64,000 nucleotides of DNA from Asterias amurensis (taxonomy: Eukaryota; Echinodermata; Asteroidea; Forcipulatida; Asteriidae), in contig NC_092661.1 in NCBI RefSeq assembly GCF_032118995.1, positions 14,863,506-14,927,505 of the forward strand, written 5' to 3'. The translations under genes and the position numbers were made by a program. Shown here in pieces: positions 31,796-43,800 of this stretch; the first letter of the stretch is position 1, and every line of letters starts with the position of its first letter. The notes under the pieces are model-generated. The model was not told where the DNA came from, did no database searches, and saw only the letters and a program-made list of their open reading frames with translations.

Positions 31796-32252
31796 TGAAC
31801 TTGTGGAGAGAAATAGAAATAGAATTAAGCTGGGCCGTGTCCAACAATGTCCATAAAACCATCCGCATTTGTCTGGAACCAAATCAACTCAGAACAAGCT
31901 GCAAACGGAAAAGCCTAAACATATTTTAATGTTTTTCCCGGATTGCGAACTGGCAGTTTATTATTTCTGGCTTGGAATTCAAGTTGCCAAGACATTGAGC
32001 AGGAAACATCGAACGATATTTGGTACCCAAACCAACATCTGTTAGCAGAAGCCGGATACAAAACAAAAATCCAAAAATCCAGCCCTTTTTGAATACACGA
32101 CCTTGGCTCCAGATATGGCTCAGGCTAGCTTGGCCCCGCGGTTGTTTTTGACAATAATATTATGCACACGTGCCCATAAGGGCTTCAGATGAGAGAACGG
32201 AGCCCGAAGCCGAATCCAAAGCCGAAGCCGAGAATGTTCATTATTTATTCAC

Positions 32253-32259
32253 ATATAAC
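32253..32259 (+). promoter_or_regulatory. TATA-like box of gene E
   Basis: ATATAAC 122 bp before the ATG. Confidence 0.45.
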
Positions 32260-32374
32260 CCAGCACAACATTCAAGAAGAGACACTCAACGTTTTAAACT
32301 CCCTAACAGACTTAATAAACTACGGCCAGAGTTGTTCTTTTCTACTGGACTGTTCTTGACTCCACACCAAAATA

Positions 32375-35350
32375 ATGGCGTTGTGTTGTTGTGCTCTTGT
32401 GATTACATTCGCCGTGTTTTTTCCGTGTTTGACGGCAGCTGGTTTTATCGACACACCCGGCAATGTGACTGTTCATGTCGGTGAATCTGTCATTCTGCAA
32501 TGCTCGATTGATCCTAAAAACTTCAAAGAGGCTATGATAATGTATTGGTACAAGACGACGATAAGTGATGGGTTCTTTGTAACGTATGGGCAGTCCGTAT
32601 GGGCAGTCCAGAACCTGTTCGGTGCAGAAAGATACTCTCTGGACACCAGTAACGTCGGTGGTGTCTTTATATATAACCTAAGGATTACCAATGCAGAAGT
32701 AGCTGACTCTGGCCAGTACCAGTGTAGGGCTACTGACGTAGACGGGACAAGGCGAGCGGAACCCGTCAGGCTCACCGTCACGGTGCAAGAAACTAACAAC
32801 GAAACTATGAGTTGCAGCATCTACCCCGAGGCCCCAACTCTTGGGCAGACCGTCACCTTCTCTTGCATCGCTCCAAGAGCCATCTCCCCTGACATGCTGA
32901 CGTGGATGGACGGTACGTTTCAGATAATCCAACCAAAGGCCAACCTGGCCAATGAACACGGCATCTCGTTTGTCAAGACTCTTGCCGAAACGGACAACTT
33001 TGCTGAGTTCACCTGCCTGGTTGGGTCATCATTTTCAACAACACGGAAAGGCATGAACTGCAGCGTGACACCTCTTGCTGTGCCCATACAGGCCGAAGTC
33101 ACCCCGAGCGTCCTGAACGCGGCCATTGCGGACAATGCGACGTTCCGATGCCGTGGAACGGCCATCCCATCGGTGCAGAGGTATCGATGGCTGTACGGAT
33201 CAGGAGATAGTACCATCAAGGTATATGAGAGTAAGGGAAGGTTTTCTGTTGTGAATAATGGAGACTCGTCTACTTTTACTATCACGAGGCTAACTGCAGA
33301 GGACAACAGCATGATGGTGCGTTGCATCGTTCAGAATGCGATAACAAAGACTTTTGACTTGGCGGAACTACACGTATCGACGACGCGAATGGAGTTCACA
33401 AGTCAACGGAAAACATCCCCAGCAGCACAGACCCTTGAAGTCTCTTCACTAAGTACTACGATCGCCACTGAAACCAAGACAGAACATACTAGTGGGACTT
33501 TTAGCTCGGCTGAACTACACTTATCAACAACCCAAATCCCGACTCAACAGCCAACAACCCCGGCAGCAAAGACTGATGAGGTCTCTTCACTGAGTACTAC
33601 GATCGCCAGAAACCAAAAGAGAACATCAGGGACTAGTGGGACTTTTAGCTCGGCGGAACTACACTTATCAACAACCCAAATCCCGACTCAACAGCCAACA
33701 ACCCCGGCAGCAAAGACTGATGAGGTCTCTTCACTGAGTACAACGATCGCCAGAAACCAAGACACAACATCGGGGACTAGTGGGACTATTAGCTCGGCGG
33801 AACTACACGTATCAACTACTCAAATCCCGACTCAACAGCCAACAACCCCTGCAGCAAAGACTGATGAGGTCTCTTCACTGAGTACTACGATCGCCAGAAA
33901 CCAAGACAGAACATCAGGGACTAGTGGGACTTTTAGCTCGGCGGAACTACTCTTATCAACAACCCAAATCCCGACTCAACAGCCAACAACCCCGGCAGCA
34001 AAGACTGATGAGGTCTCTTCACTGAGTACTACGATCGCCAGAGACCAAGAGAGAACATCAGGGACTAGTGGGACTTTTAGATCGGCGGAACTACACTTAT
34101 CAACAACCCAAATCCCGACTCAACAGCCAACAACCCCGGCAGCGAAGACTGATGAGGTCTCTTCACTGAGTACATCGATCGCCAGAAACCAAGACACAAC
34201 ATCGGGGACTAGTGGGACTTTTAGCTCGGCGGAACTACACGTATCAACTACTCAAATCCCGACTCAACAGCCAACAACCCCTGCAGCAAAGACTGATGAG
34301 GTCTCTTCACTGAGTACTACGATCGCCAGAAACCAAGACAGAACATCAGGGACTAGTGGGACTTTTAGCTCGGCGGAACTACTCTTATCAACAACCCAAA
34401 TCCCGACTCAACAGCCAACAACCCCTGCAGCAAAGACTGATGAGGTCTCTTCACTCAGTACTACGACCGCCAGAAATCAAGACAGCACGTCGGGGACTAC
34501 GGACACTTTTAGCTTTGCAGAACTAAACGTATCCACCACTCAAGTTGAGATCACGAGTCAACAGACAACATCCCCAGAATCCCACACTGTTGAAGTTTCT
34601 ACAATGAGTACTACAATCGCCATGACATTTCAAGACACGACTGAGACCAAGCCCATCTCGCACCCAGTCATGAAATCCACGCAAGATGGGGCAATAGAAA
34701 CCACACAAAACCACACGACCGCGGAGAATCATAATGGTGATATCAACTTTTTTACCGACGCCCCGCAAGATTGCATGAACGAATGCGCGGGGAAAATCTA
34801 TCCGAAAAAGAAGAGCCCATCTGACGGCAGTCGAACCGCACACCGTGCTAGCGCTGTAGTGTTCAGCCTTCTGTCCCTCTGTGCCCTGCTCGTCGTCGGG
34901 GCGACGGTGTACATGTTCGTAGTCTACACTAAGAAAAAAGATCCCGCAGCTGGAGGTGGGAGGCTCTGGATAAAATCACCGAGGCTGTCGATTTTGAGCA
35001 ATTCGCATCAGGATCTGGCTTTGGGAGACTCGGTTCGGCTGAAAACAATCGAGGTGATGGTTAACATACCCACTCCAGAGTGGATGTTCCGAGTTCACGA
35101 CGTGACAAACGAAGACGCAGCCCAAGACGAAAACGCCACCACCGGTGTCATCCCTTCACCAGTCGTGACGACAGACGATGGGAGACAAGATGGCGACGAG
35201 ATGGACGCGTTATACGCTAAGCCAGATCGGATGACGAAGAACAACAAGAATCACCCTAGCCCGCCCTCTGCCGTCGCCGAGCACTCCCTCTCCGTTGAGA
35301 CCTACGATCCGGACTTTGTCGTTTGTCCGATGTTTCCAAGTGCGGTGTGA
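32375..35350 (+). CDS. Gene E: three-Ig, mucin-stalk membrane receptor
   Basis: Intronless, 991 residues. Signal peptide (MALCCCALV), Ig1-Ig3 almost identical to D in Ig1 and Ig3, stalk of about nine units, CMNEC cassette, membrane helix 829-851 and 137-residue tail. Ig2 follows the C/B2 version (TWMDGTFQIIQP) rather than the D version (TWWVDGTVQIQP), so the gene is a mosaic, best explained by gene conversion among paralogues. Within the stalk, a block of three units (432 bp) appears duplicated as units 3-5 and 6-8. Last gene of the cluster. Confidence 0.9.
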   Translation: MALCCCALVITFAVFFPCLTAAGFIDTPGNVTVHVGESVILQCSIDPKNFKEAMIMYWYKTTISDGFFVTYGQSVWAVQNLFGAERYSLDTSNVGGVFIYNLRITNAEVADSGQYQCRATDVDGTRRAEPVRLTVTVQETNNETMSCSIYPEAPTLGQTVTFSCIAPRAISPDMLTWMDGTFQIIQPKANLANEHGISFVKTLAETDNFAEFTCLVGSSFSTTRKGMNCSVTPLAVPIQAEVTPSVLNAAIADNATFRCRGTAIPSVQRYRWLYGSGDSTIKVYESKGRFSVVNNGDSSTFTITRLTAEDNSMMVRCIVQNAITKTFDLAELHVSTTRMEFTSQRKTSPAAQTLEVSSLSTTIATETKTEHTSGTFSSAELHLSTTQIPTQQPTTPAAKTDEVSSLSTTIARNQKRTSGTSGTFSSAELHLSTTQIPTQQPTTPAAKTDEVSSLSTTIARNQDTTSGTSGTISSAELHVSTTQIPTQQPTTPAAKTDEVSSLSTTIARNQDRTSGTSGTFSSAELLLSTTQIPTQQPTTPAAKTDEVSSLSTTIARDQERTSGTSGTFRSAELHLSTTQIPTQQPTTPAAKTDEVSSLSTSIARNQDTTSGTSGTFSSAELHVSTTQIPTQQPTTPAAKTDEVSSLSTTIARNQDRTSGTSGTFSSAELLLSTTQIPTQQPTTPAAKTDEVSSLSTTTARNQDSTSGTTDTFSFAELNVSTTQVEITSQQTTSPESHTVEVSTMSTTIAMTFQDTTETKPISHPVMKSTQDGAIETTQNHTTAENHNGDINFFTDAPQDCMNECAGKIYPKKKSPSDGSRTAHRASAVVFSLLSLCALLVVGATVYMFVVYTKKKDPAAGGGRLWIKSPRLSILSNSHQDLALGDSVRLKTIEVMVNIPTPEWMFRVHDVTNEDAAQDENATTGVIPSPVVTTDDGRQDGDEMDALYAKPDRMTKNNKNHPSPPSAVAEHSLSVETYDPDFVVCPMFPSAV
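33370..34600 (+). repeat. 144-bp coding tandem repeat, gene E stalk
   Basis: About nine 48-codon units. The exact 144-bp period is seen from 33,497 to 33,641. A higher-order three-unit duplication is visible. Confidence 0.85.
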
Positions 35351-35496
35351 GCTGAATGGACTCTAAACTGGTCCTCTGTCTTACTGCATTGAAAGACAGG
35401 TATTGGTTTTACAAACCAATGATACACGTGCAGTGACGTTATATATTTCCTTATCTGTGTTTTGATTGGTCCGAAGTAAACGTGCAGCTGACAATC

Positions 35497-35721
35497 TTCG
35501 CTCGGCCCCAGCGGCCAGTCTATCCAGGACCGCTGGGATGGGCTAATCGCTTGCACAGATTCTTGTTCAGGAAGTACGTCACGTATGCAGTGCATGGAAA
35601 TACGGTGCAGTGTTGAGTGTGATGCATGATGGGACTGCGCATTATTAAAATAATATGCGTGCATGATACGTTTGCCCATCCCAGCGCCTTCGGTTAAAGC
35701 AAGGCGCTGGGGACGAGCGAA
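35497..35721. mobile_element. 225-bp element behind E
   Basis: Third copy of the same ancestral insertion, with CTGACAATC at 35488-35496 and 35722-35730. Confidence 0.85.
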
Positions 35722-35739
35722 CTGACAATCACCTCGGAC

Positions 35740-36663
35740 CAATAAAAAAACACCAAAAAAAATTTGGAAAGCTTACTCTCTGTTGACTGTATGCAGTGTA
35801 CATAAGCCAAGTTAAAGCTGCGATCATTTTTCAACCACTACTCGTTAGTTCCTGCATGATTACATTTATGAGATACATCCTGGGTACCAGGCAAAATCGT
35901 CCAATGGTCGACAATAGATCTTTATCATGGTGCACCCTTCTTGATTTTCTCCCATTGATATCAATGTTTCCAAACCGAGGCTGGAATAACTAAATAGTCT
36001 GGTACCTATTTGTAAAATGATTATTAGCATTCATTATTGCTATTTGATACGAGGAACATGACCAAGATGGAGGCAGCATGATAAAGGTCTACAGTTTACT
36101 ATAGTCACTTGCTAGAACTTGCTCAATGTTGTTATTAGTTCCCAGTTTGAATGTGTTACCTTATCTTTTGGATTGTTTTTTGTTAGTATATTCATTATTA
36201 GGCATTGGTATTTTAAACGAGCGAATTTAATATTATTAGGTTTATTGGCCTATTACTATTCAGAAGAATCTTCGGAAGTTTGAAGAGCAACGAGGGGTTT
36301 TGGCTTGAGTAAGAGACTACGTTGCAACGCTTTTTTTTAAATAGTCCTCCAATGGGGCAGATGAGCCCGTGTAGATATAATATGGAATTCGCCCCCCCCC
36401 CCCATTGACTAGGGAGCATTTGCAAAACGCCGTTATTAATAACGTAGTCTCCTCTCAAGCCTGGAATCGGGATTATTATAGTTCTAAACCCCTCACTGTG
36501 GTGTAAAACAAAACAAAATGCTGACATGCCTTCTTTCTGGCCGCCATCTTCTTTCTCTTATGTACCAACAAAAGTTGATCTTCCCCAAAATGAGGCTGGA
36601 AGGACACAAGTTGATACCAGTGTAAATGTTTTATACAAAATGAATGTAGTGATAAATACGTTA
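35740..36663. other. 3' flank of E, no gene seen
   Basis: Homologous to the flanks of A (to about 6,780), C and D. From 36,180 it continues like the gene A flank (AGTATATTCATTATTAGGCA) rather than jumping into a new unit, so the tandem array ends here. A poly-C run lies near 36,392. Confidence 0.65.
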
Positions 36664-37055
36664 TTAAAGGAACACATTGCCTTGGATCGGACGAGTTGGT
36701 TAAAAAAAAGCGTTTGTAACCGTTTTTTTAATAAAATGCATATGGTTGGAAAGATGTTTTAAAAGTAGAATACAATGATCCACACAAACTTGCCACGAAA
36801 TTGCGAGGTTTTCCTTTGACTGTGCGAACTAACACGGTCGGCCATTTATTGGAGTCAAAAATTTGACTCCCATAAATGGCTGACCGTGTAAGTCGACAAG
36901 GTAAAAAGAAAACCGTGCAATTTCGAGGCATGTTTGTGTGGATCATTGTATTCTACTTTTACAACATCTTTCTACCCATATGCATTGAATAACAAACGGT
37001 TACAAACGCTTTTCAAAGACCAACTCGACCGATCCAAGGCAACGTGTTCCTTTAA
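36664..37055. mobile_element. TTAA-flanked hairpin MITE, GGAACACATTGCCTTGG type
   Basis: TTAA at both ends. The termini GGAACACATTGCCTTGGATC and complement are followed by a nearly complete fold-back of the interior around 36,855. Single copy in the window. Confidence 0.8.
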
Positions 37056-37206
37056 TGAAGTATTGAACAGTTTGGCTTAATACTAACAATGTGTTAACAG
37101 GAATTTAACCTTTTCATAAAGTAGGCTTGTTACATTGTAAAAAGATTGGACAAGTGCCCATCCATTTGGAAATTGTGTGACATGTTCCTTGTCGTGCCTT
37201 TTCCTT

Positions 37207-37592
37207 TTAAAGACACTGGACACTATTAGTAATTGTCAAAGACCAGTCTTCTCACTTGGTTTATCTCAACATAAATATGCATAAACTAACAAACCTGTGA
37301 TAAATTTGAGCTCAACATTGGTTGTCGAACTTGCGAGATGAAAGAAAATAATACCCTTGTCACACGATGTTGTGTGCTTTCAGATGCATGATTTTGAGAC
37401 CTCAAATTCTAAATCGGAGGTGTCGAAACCAAATTCGTGGAAATTTACTTCTTTCTCGAAAATTATGTTACTTCAGGGGGAGCCGTTTCTCACAATGTTT
37501 TATTATCAACAGCTCCGCATTAATCATTACAAAGTAAGGTTTTATGCTAATAGTTATTTTGAGTAGTTACCGATAGTGTCCACTGCCTTTAA
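37207..37592 (-). mobile_element. MITE-1 copy
   Basis: Full-length reversed copy between TTAA sites. Confidence 0.9.
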
Positions 37593-37687
37593 ACTTGGCA
37601 ATCTAGTTTGTGGTGGATTTCGGTTCTTCAGTGTGTATATCTCTTAGAACTGAAAAGGTCGTGGGTTCATAAAAATTGTAATGGATT

Positions 37688-38058
37688 TTAAAGACAGTGG
37701 ACACTATTGGTAGTTGTCAAAGACCAGTCTTCTCACTTGGTGTATCTCAACATATATGCATAAAATAAACAAACCTGTGAAAATTTGAGCTCAATTGGTC
37801 GTCGAAGTTGCGAGATAATAATGAAAGAAAAAAAAAACACCCTTGACACACGACGTTGTGTGCTTTCAGATGCTTGATTTCGACACCTCAAAATCTAATT
37901 CTGAGGTCTCGGAATCAATTTGTGGAAAATTACTTCTTTCTCGCAAAACTACGTCACAATTCAGTGGGCGCCGTATTCACACAATGCTGTATACTATCAA
38001 CCTCTCCCCATTACTCACATTCAAGAAAGGTTTTATGATAATAATTATTTTAAGGGAT
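37688..38058 (-). mobile_element. MITE-1 copy, distal end lost
   Basis: Starts at TTAA with AGACAGTGGACACTATTGG. The last terminal bases are replaced by other sequence. Confidence 0.8.
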
Positions 38059-38521
38059 TACACAAAAAGACAAACTGATCGGAGTTTTCTGCCTTGTATA
38101 GCCATATACCTATAGAGTGGCTTTTAGCATTAATTTGGGCGAACTGCAGAAAAAAAGAGAAAAAAATACTGTCCTTAATAACCAGATTAGGAAACCTTCC
38201 TACTGATTTGTGAAGGAAAAATACGAACAGACATCTTTAATATAACACAGCTTGACCTGAAAACCTTACTCGATGACGAGTTTGAAGATTGGATAAAGAC
38301 AATTATTTTGGCAAAAAAAACAAGACTTTATTTCTTTTAAAATGTCTTTATTAAAGAAAAGAAAAAGGTTATCTTAAAATCGGACTTTCTGAATTTTGTT
38401 TTCATTAAAGCATTACGGGAAAACTAAAAATGCGTTTTGACAAAAAGGTCTTCGTGGCGACTGGAACGGGAGACCACACACGCGAGTGGCGAATGCCTTT
38501 ACAAAAGTCTAGATCGTCTAC

Positions 38522-38725
38522 TGGAACATTCTACCCCTTGAAATTCGTCAGTCTTCTTCATTGACTGTATTTAAATCCTGCTTAAAAACCCACCTGTTTT
38601 CCTCACGTTTTTGTGATTAATTGGTTGTTCTTTTCTTTTCTTTCTTTTCTTTTTGTCAGTGCGCCATGAGCGTCAGTCATGGCGGATACCGGCGCCTTAT
38701 AAATTTTCATTAATATTATTACTGC
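38522..38725 (+). mobile_element. 3' end of a CR1/L2-like LINE
   Basis: A 33-codon frame to TAA at 38620 reads WNILPLEIRQSSSLTVFKSC then LKTHLF, the diagnostic C-terminus of this class of LINE reverse transcriptase. It is followed by a short 3' UTR (GCGCCATGAGCGTC, GGATACCGGCGCC) and an ATT-rich tail. 5'-truncated, as usual for LINEs. Too short for ordinary gene finders. Confidence 0.75.
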
Positions 38726-38864
38726 ATCATGAGTGTAGGTGAAAGGTGATTATTGAAAGGGATTGACCTAAAACGATCCCGGCCTAAATGCAATGAGAAT
38801 CACATTTGCAATGTGGCATTAAACATTCCCAGTCCTAAAAGTAAACTAGGAGACGAGCAAAATT

Positions 38865-39025
38865 AACTGTTCGAAACCAAACCGGCTCTTTTCAGAGTCA
38901 TAACACTCCCTCAAAAGAGTTTTTTTTTTAAACATGATTGTACCTGCAAGTTTACTATTCATATGTATAGTTACTATATTTCTCCACACCATGCAAAGCT
39001 TTAAACACCATTTGTTCCCAATCCT
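38865..39025. repeat. fragment of the 5,327-type foldback
   Basis: Shares CCAAACCGGCTCTTTTCAGA, GCAAGTTTACTATTCATATG and CCACACCATGCAAAGC with the copies near 5,327 and 15,960. Confidence 0.6.
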
Positions 39026-39375
39026 CTTCCCATGCATGTGGCAATACATACTATCCCCCACTCACAGTCGATGGGAGCGCAGACCGTGCACTGAGAATCA
39101 ACAATGAGGACCACCATTGAAAGGGGTGCGGGGGCTGTGGGGCGAGAAGATAAAAAAGATTACAGTACATAAAATTGACAGTAAAGGGAACATTAACACG
39201 TAATTAAAGAACTCGCGGACAACTATATTGACAAAGTGTGAAACAAAAGGATTGTCAGAACGATCTGAGTAGCCAACCGAGAGTAGCAAGGTCATCACAT
39301 TCAAGAAACCAGTTTACGAAACAAAACTGTTTTGACACTTTTTAACAAATACCATGGTTGACGCAGTTTACGTAC

Positions 39376-39955
39376 TTAAAGTCACCTGGAAATAGAATTT
39401 TTTTTTCTTTAAAACATAAGAGTATATGCTTACGAACAATAAAAAAAAATTTGTAGTAATTGTTTGTCACGATTTATATTTTTAAAAAAATATATAAAGT
39501 TGTTTAGGGGCTGACTCCGCCTACCCCTTTTGTGACGTCAATCGAGGCAGACTTTGCCTGCAATGCGTATAGTAAACACACGTGCAAAGTACATGTACGT
39601 CCAAGTCGTGAGTTGGTACATTTCAAAAAGTGTTTTTTCTGCATTCAGCAGCAATACACCTGGTCGGCGTTGCCGGGAAAAAAAAACAAAAAAAAAAAAA
39701 CGTACAAACTCACGATTGGTCCGTACATGTACTTTGCAGTTGTGTTTACTCTACGCGTTACAGGCAAAGTCTGCCTTGATTGACGTCACGAACAGCGCCC
39801 TCTCTGGTCGGGGTCTACTCTTAAATTTGTAAATAACATAAGAACTGATTTTTTTAAACCTTAATTAACTGTTTATTCACATTCCACTCATCAAAACACA
39901 TATATTAGTGACAAAAGCTTTATTTTGAAAAAATACCACTTCCAGGTGACTTTAA
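39376..39955 (+). mobile_element. Kolobok-like non-autonomous element, copy 1
   Basis: TTAA at both ends, termini AGTCACCTGGAA and complement of AGTCACCTGGAAG. Almost the same length and sequence as the copy at 60,578, so young. A truncated trace of the start of a THAP coding region (compare 62,260-62,894) lies reversed near its centre. Confidence 0.8.
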
Positions 39956-40115
39956 AGTCAGAGTTAAATTTCCGTCTGAAAGAAGGACCAATAATGCAAA
40001 AATAAGCAGTGACAAATCCTTGTGCAAGCTTTATGGCTAGAGGCTACTCTCTGCTGGCGTACATCACGAGCCTTTGTCGACGTCACATGTCCAGGCTACT
40101 ACCTCGATCTCTGCT

Positions 40116-40362
40116 GGGCCCAACTTCATAGAGCTGCTTAAGCACAAAATATTGCTTAAGCAAAAAATTCATTGCTTAGTAAAATCAGATTACCGGCCAA
40201 GACTCCACTCAATTGTTATGCTAAGTAAACAACAGCTAAATACTAGTCATAAGTAATGTATATGGCATGAAATTTTGGCCAGTAACATGTGTAAAATAAG
40301 CGAGCTATTTTCGTGCTTAAGCAAATTTGTTGCTTAAGCAGCTCTATGAAATTGGCCCCAGG
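40116..40362. mobile_element. foldback MITE, CATAGAGCTGCTTAAGC type
   Basis: Ends TTCATAGAGCTGCTTAAGCA and complement within GGGCC...GGCCC. It lies about 440 bp upstream of the SLC22 start. A second remnant hosts the MITE-1 copy at 57,344. Confidence 0.75.
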
Positions 40363-40801
40363 CTTGTCATTATTTGCGGCTGAATCAAGGCCAGTCTATA
40401 TTTCCACAATGGCCCAAAACTACAAAAGATAGTTCTTCATCAAGTTATTCTATTAGAGTTGCAGATGCTTTGTGCCTCAGCAGCAGTAGGGTGAATACAC
40501 GAATACCTTTTGAATTAATTGAACCGTATAACGTCTATTTCTTAGAAGTCGTTGGAGCGTTGGAGCGTGTTAGCCAAATTATTACACTATACGTTCAACG
40601 GGGGAAGGTGTGTCCCGCCTCTGTGCTGGTACACAAACTACCATATGGGGGCTTCAGTGCACTTTACCAGGTTTTATGGACATCTGTGGATAGGTTATAA
40701 CTACGCATGCATTCACCACTACCGCAATTACCTCTAAAAAACGAAGGGGAAACAGGTTGTTTTAAACCAGTAAGGTATCCATACACCCTCTCTACAACAC
40801 A
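40363..40801. other. 5' flank of the SLC22 gene
   Basis: No repeat family recognised. Short frames only. Presumably promoter and 5' UTR of the gene starting at 40802. No clear TATA box. Confidence 0.4.
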
Positions 40802-43800
40802 ATGAAGTACGAGAACATTTTAAAACACATCGGTGTTCTGGGCAAATTTCAAAAAATTCTGATCGCCGGATTCCTGTTATTTCAACTGCCAGCTTGCTGC
40901 CAGTTCATCGGGCAGGTATTTCTAGGAGCCACCACGGACCATTGGTGTAAAACTCCTGGAATAGCTGATGTCGAAGCTAACTGTAGCAGTAGTCTTGGTT
41001 TCGAGAATGCATTGGAGTGCCAGGAAGCTCAGAAGAACAGGTTCTGTATTACTTTAGGCTTTTCGTGTTTGTGCTTCAATCGGGCCTCGATCTTTCCTTT
41101 TTCAATTGTACAAATATTGTATCTATTTAAAGGCAGTGGACACTATTGGTAATTCTCAAAGACCAGTCTTCGCACTTGGTGTATCTCAACATATACATAA
41201 AATAACAAACCTGTGAAAATTTGAGCTCAGTCGGTCATCGAACTTGCGAGATAATAATGAAAGAAAAAACACCCTTGTTCCACGAAGTTGTGTGCGTTTA
41301 GATGGTTGATTTCGAGACCTCAAAGTTCTAAACTTGAGGTCTTGAAATCAAATTCGTGGAAAATTACTTCTTTCTCGAAAACTATGGCACTTCAGAGGGA
41401 GCCGTTTCTGACAATGTTTTATACCATCAACCTCTCCCCATTACTCGTCACCAAGAAAGGTTTTATGCCAATAATTATTTTGAGTAATTACCAATAGTGT
41501 CCACTGTCTTTATTGTATCTATATTTTATACTACCCCCCCCCACCCCCCCCCCCCCATTTCATCTCGTCTGCGTTGTGGTGTTTGCTTACTTTAATTGAC
41601 AACTATGGGCCTTGTTGTATATTTGGGTTTGCTTTTACTTGCTATCTTTTGTTTTAATTGTCAATACAAATTTAGATTTCTATGAATTTTTTCTATTTTA
41701 AAATGAGCAAGGTCTGGGAGGACACATCTTTTTTGCTGAGTTTTATTTGTTATTGATAGCCCCTGTCCAACTTGTGATCGTTATGTAATGTCTAAAGATT
41801 TAAAGGCACTGGACACTATTGGTAATTACTCAAACCAATTTTGAGCATAAAAACTTACTTGGTAACGAGCATTGGAGAGCTGTGTTGATAGTATAAAACA
41901 TTGTGAGAAACGGCTCCCTCTGAAGTGACATAGTTTTTGAGAAAGAAGTAATTTTCCACGAAATTTGATTTCGAGACCTCAGAATTAGATTTCGAGGTCT
42001 CGAAAACAAGCATCTGAAAGCACGCAACTTCGTGTGACAAGGGTGTTTCTTCTTTCATTATTATCTCGCAACTTTGACGACCAACAATTGAGCTCAAATT
42101 TTCACACGTTTGTTATTTTGTGCATTATGTTGAGATAAACACCAAGTGAGAAGACTGGTCTTTGACCATTGCCAATAGTGTCCAGTGTCTTTGAAATAAA
42201 TAAATAAATAGATAAACAAAAAATAAAATAAAAGTGAACAAATTAATAACAGGAGCATCCCGTACGAGTTGGACTCTGACGGTAATCTAGTGTTCTCTTC
42301 GTGCAAGCGATACGCCGAGGGAGAAGGGGGCTCAGACGTGAATTCTTCTGCCTCATCAGATGTCATCATCAGCTGTGATTCGGGATGGAACTTCGATCGA
42401 TCCCAGTACAAATCAACCATCAATCAAGATGTAAGGTTACATTTACTCTATTGTAATAATATTATTTCTGGTTTATTAAAACAATGTATTTGTAACACAG
42501 GGGTTAAACTGCTGCAATTAGTTAAATGCAGCGGACACTATCGGTAAAATATTTATTAGCATAAAACCTTATATGTAGAAAAATACCGTTTGACCTCAAA
42601 CAAATTGCAACAGTTTTTTTTTACCACAGTGCATTTGATTGAGGTCTGTTTAATGACATACTAAAAATCCGCATAAATCCAATTAGTGGAAATATGCTTA
42701 ATTTGCATATTTCAAAATGGCCGCCATTTTAACAAGTTTTTCATTGATTTCAATGTAACTCTTATTTAAGGTAACGTATTTCCAAACTAAAATAACTAAA
42801 ATGCATATTTCAGGATAGATAACAAATCCGTGGTTCACAAGATGCCGAAACTGTTTGAAAATTTGTCATAATTTGCATAATTAAAATGGCCGCCGTTTTA
42901 TTTTTTTGAACTTTCTGAATATTATTGGTTTGAGTTTTTTTCTGGATTGACAACCTTCTTGAAATTTCACATTTCTGTATATAAACATTGTCAATCTCTG
43001 TAAATTATCAAATTATTTCCTTACATTATTTAATTGTTGACTTATGAGTCACCCTCATCTTCAGAACCATCTAAATCTAGGTCTGGTGGCGGTGAGTTGG
43101 CACAACTAGAACCACGGCATTCAGTGCAGGCAATTGAACAAGGCATGCAGGCCGTACTTTCGGCATGTGCATTTTCTGTTCATACATTCTTTTGTACACC
43201 TACACCTGATGACCTCAAGTAGTGTTGTTGGCGCCGGTGGTTGGTCTGTTTGGGTAGATACTTGCCATCTACGATCTGCCAACCCCAATCATCTGTCAAC
43301 CCCGTCAACTCTAATATTTGATAATAGACACGGAGACTATGATACTTTGCTGCTGCTGAGGTTGGTGGCAAAGTAGATGCTTCGACATGGGAAGTGCTTG
43401 TTGACACCTTCACACAAAACTTGTTGTACCTCAAAAGATCTAGACCATCTGTTGAATTACCATTGTAAAGCCAAACCAGAGCCATCTCCCCAGCTTTGAT
43501 AATGTCCTCTTTCAAAATTGATCCTGTTTGATTGAATACCTTTGCGTGCTCGCAGAAGTCTGCATTCTCCATAAATTTCTTTAAGGCCAAACCCTTCCCA
43601 AGTCCAAACATACGTGATGTAGTGTCACAACCAAGGATAGCATGTATGAAGAGAATGTTGTCACACACGGTGCTTCCCAAAGTTACCTTCAACAGCTTGA
43701 TGTTCCAAATTCTACTCTTCTTTGAGTTTGTCTTTGGCTCAGGTGTAAAGTAAATGTTGTTTGCATTTAGTTCAACATGGAAGATAAGGAGGACAAGAAG

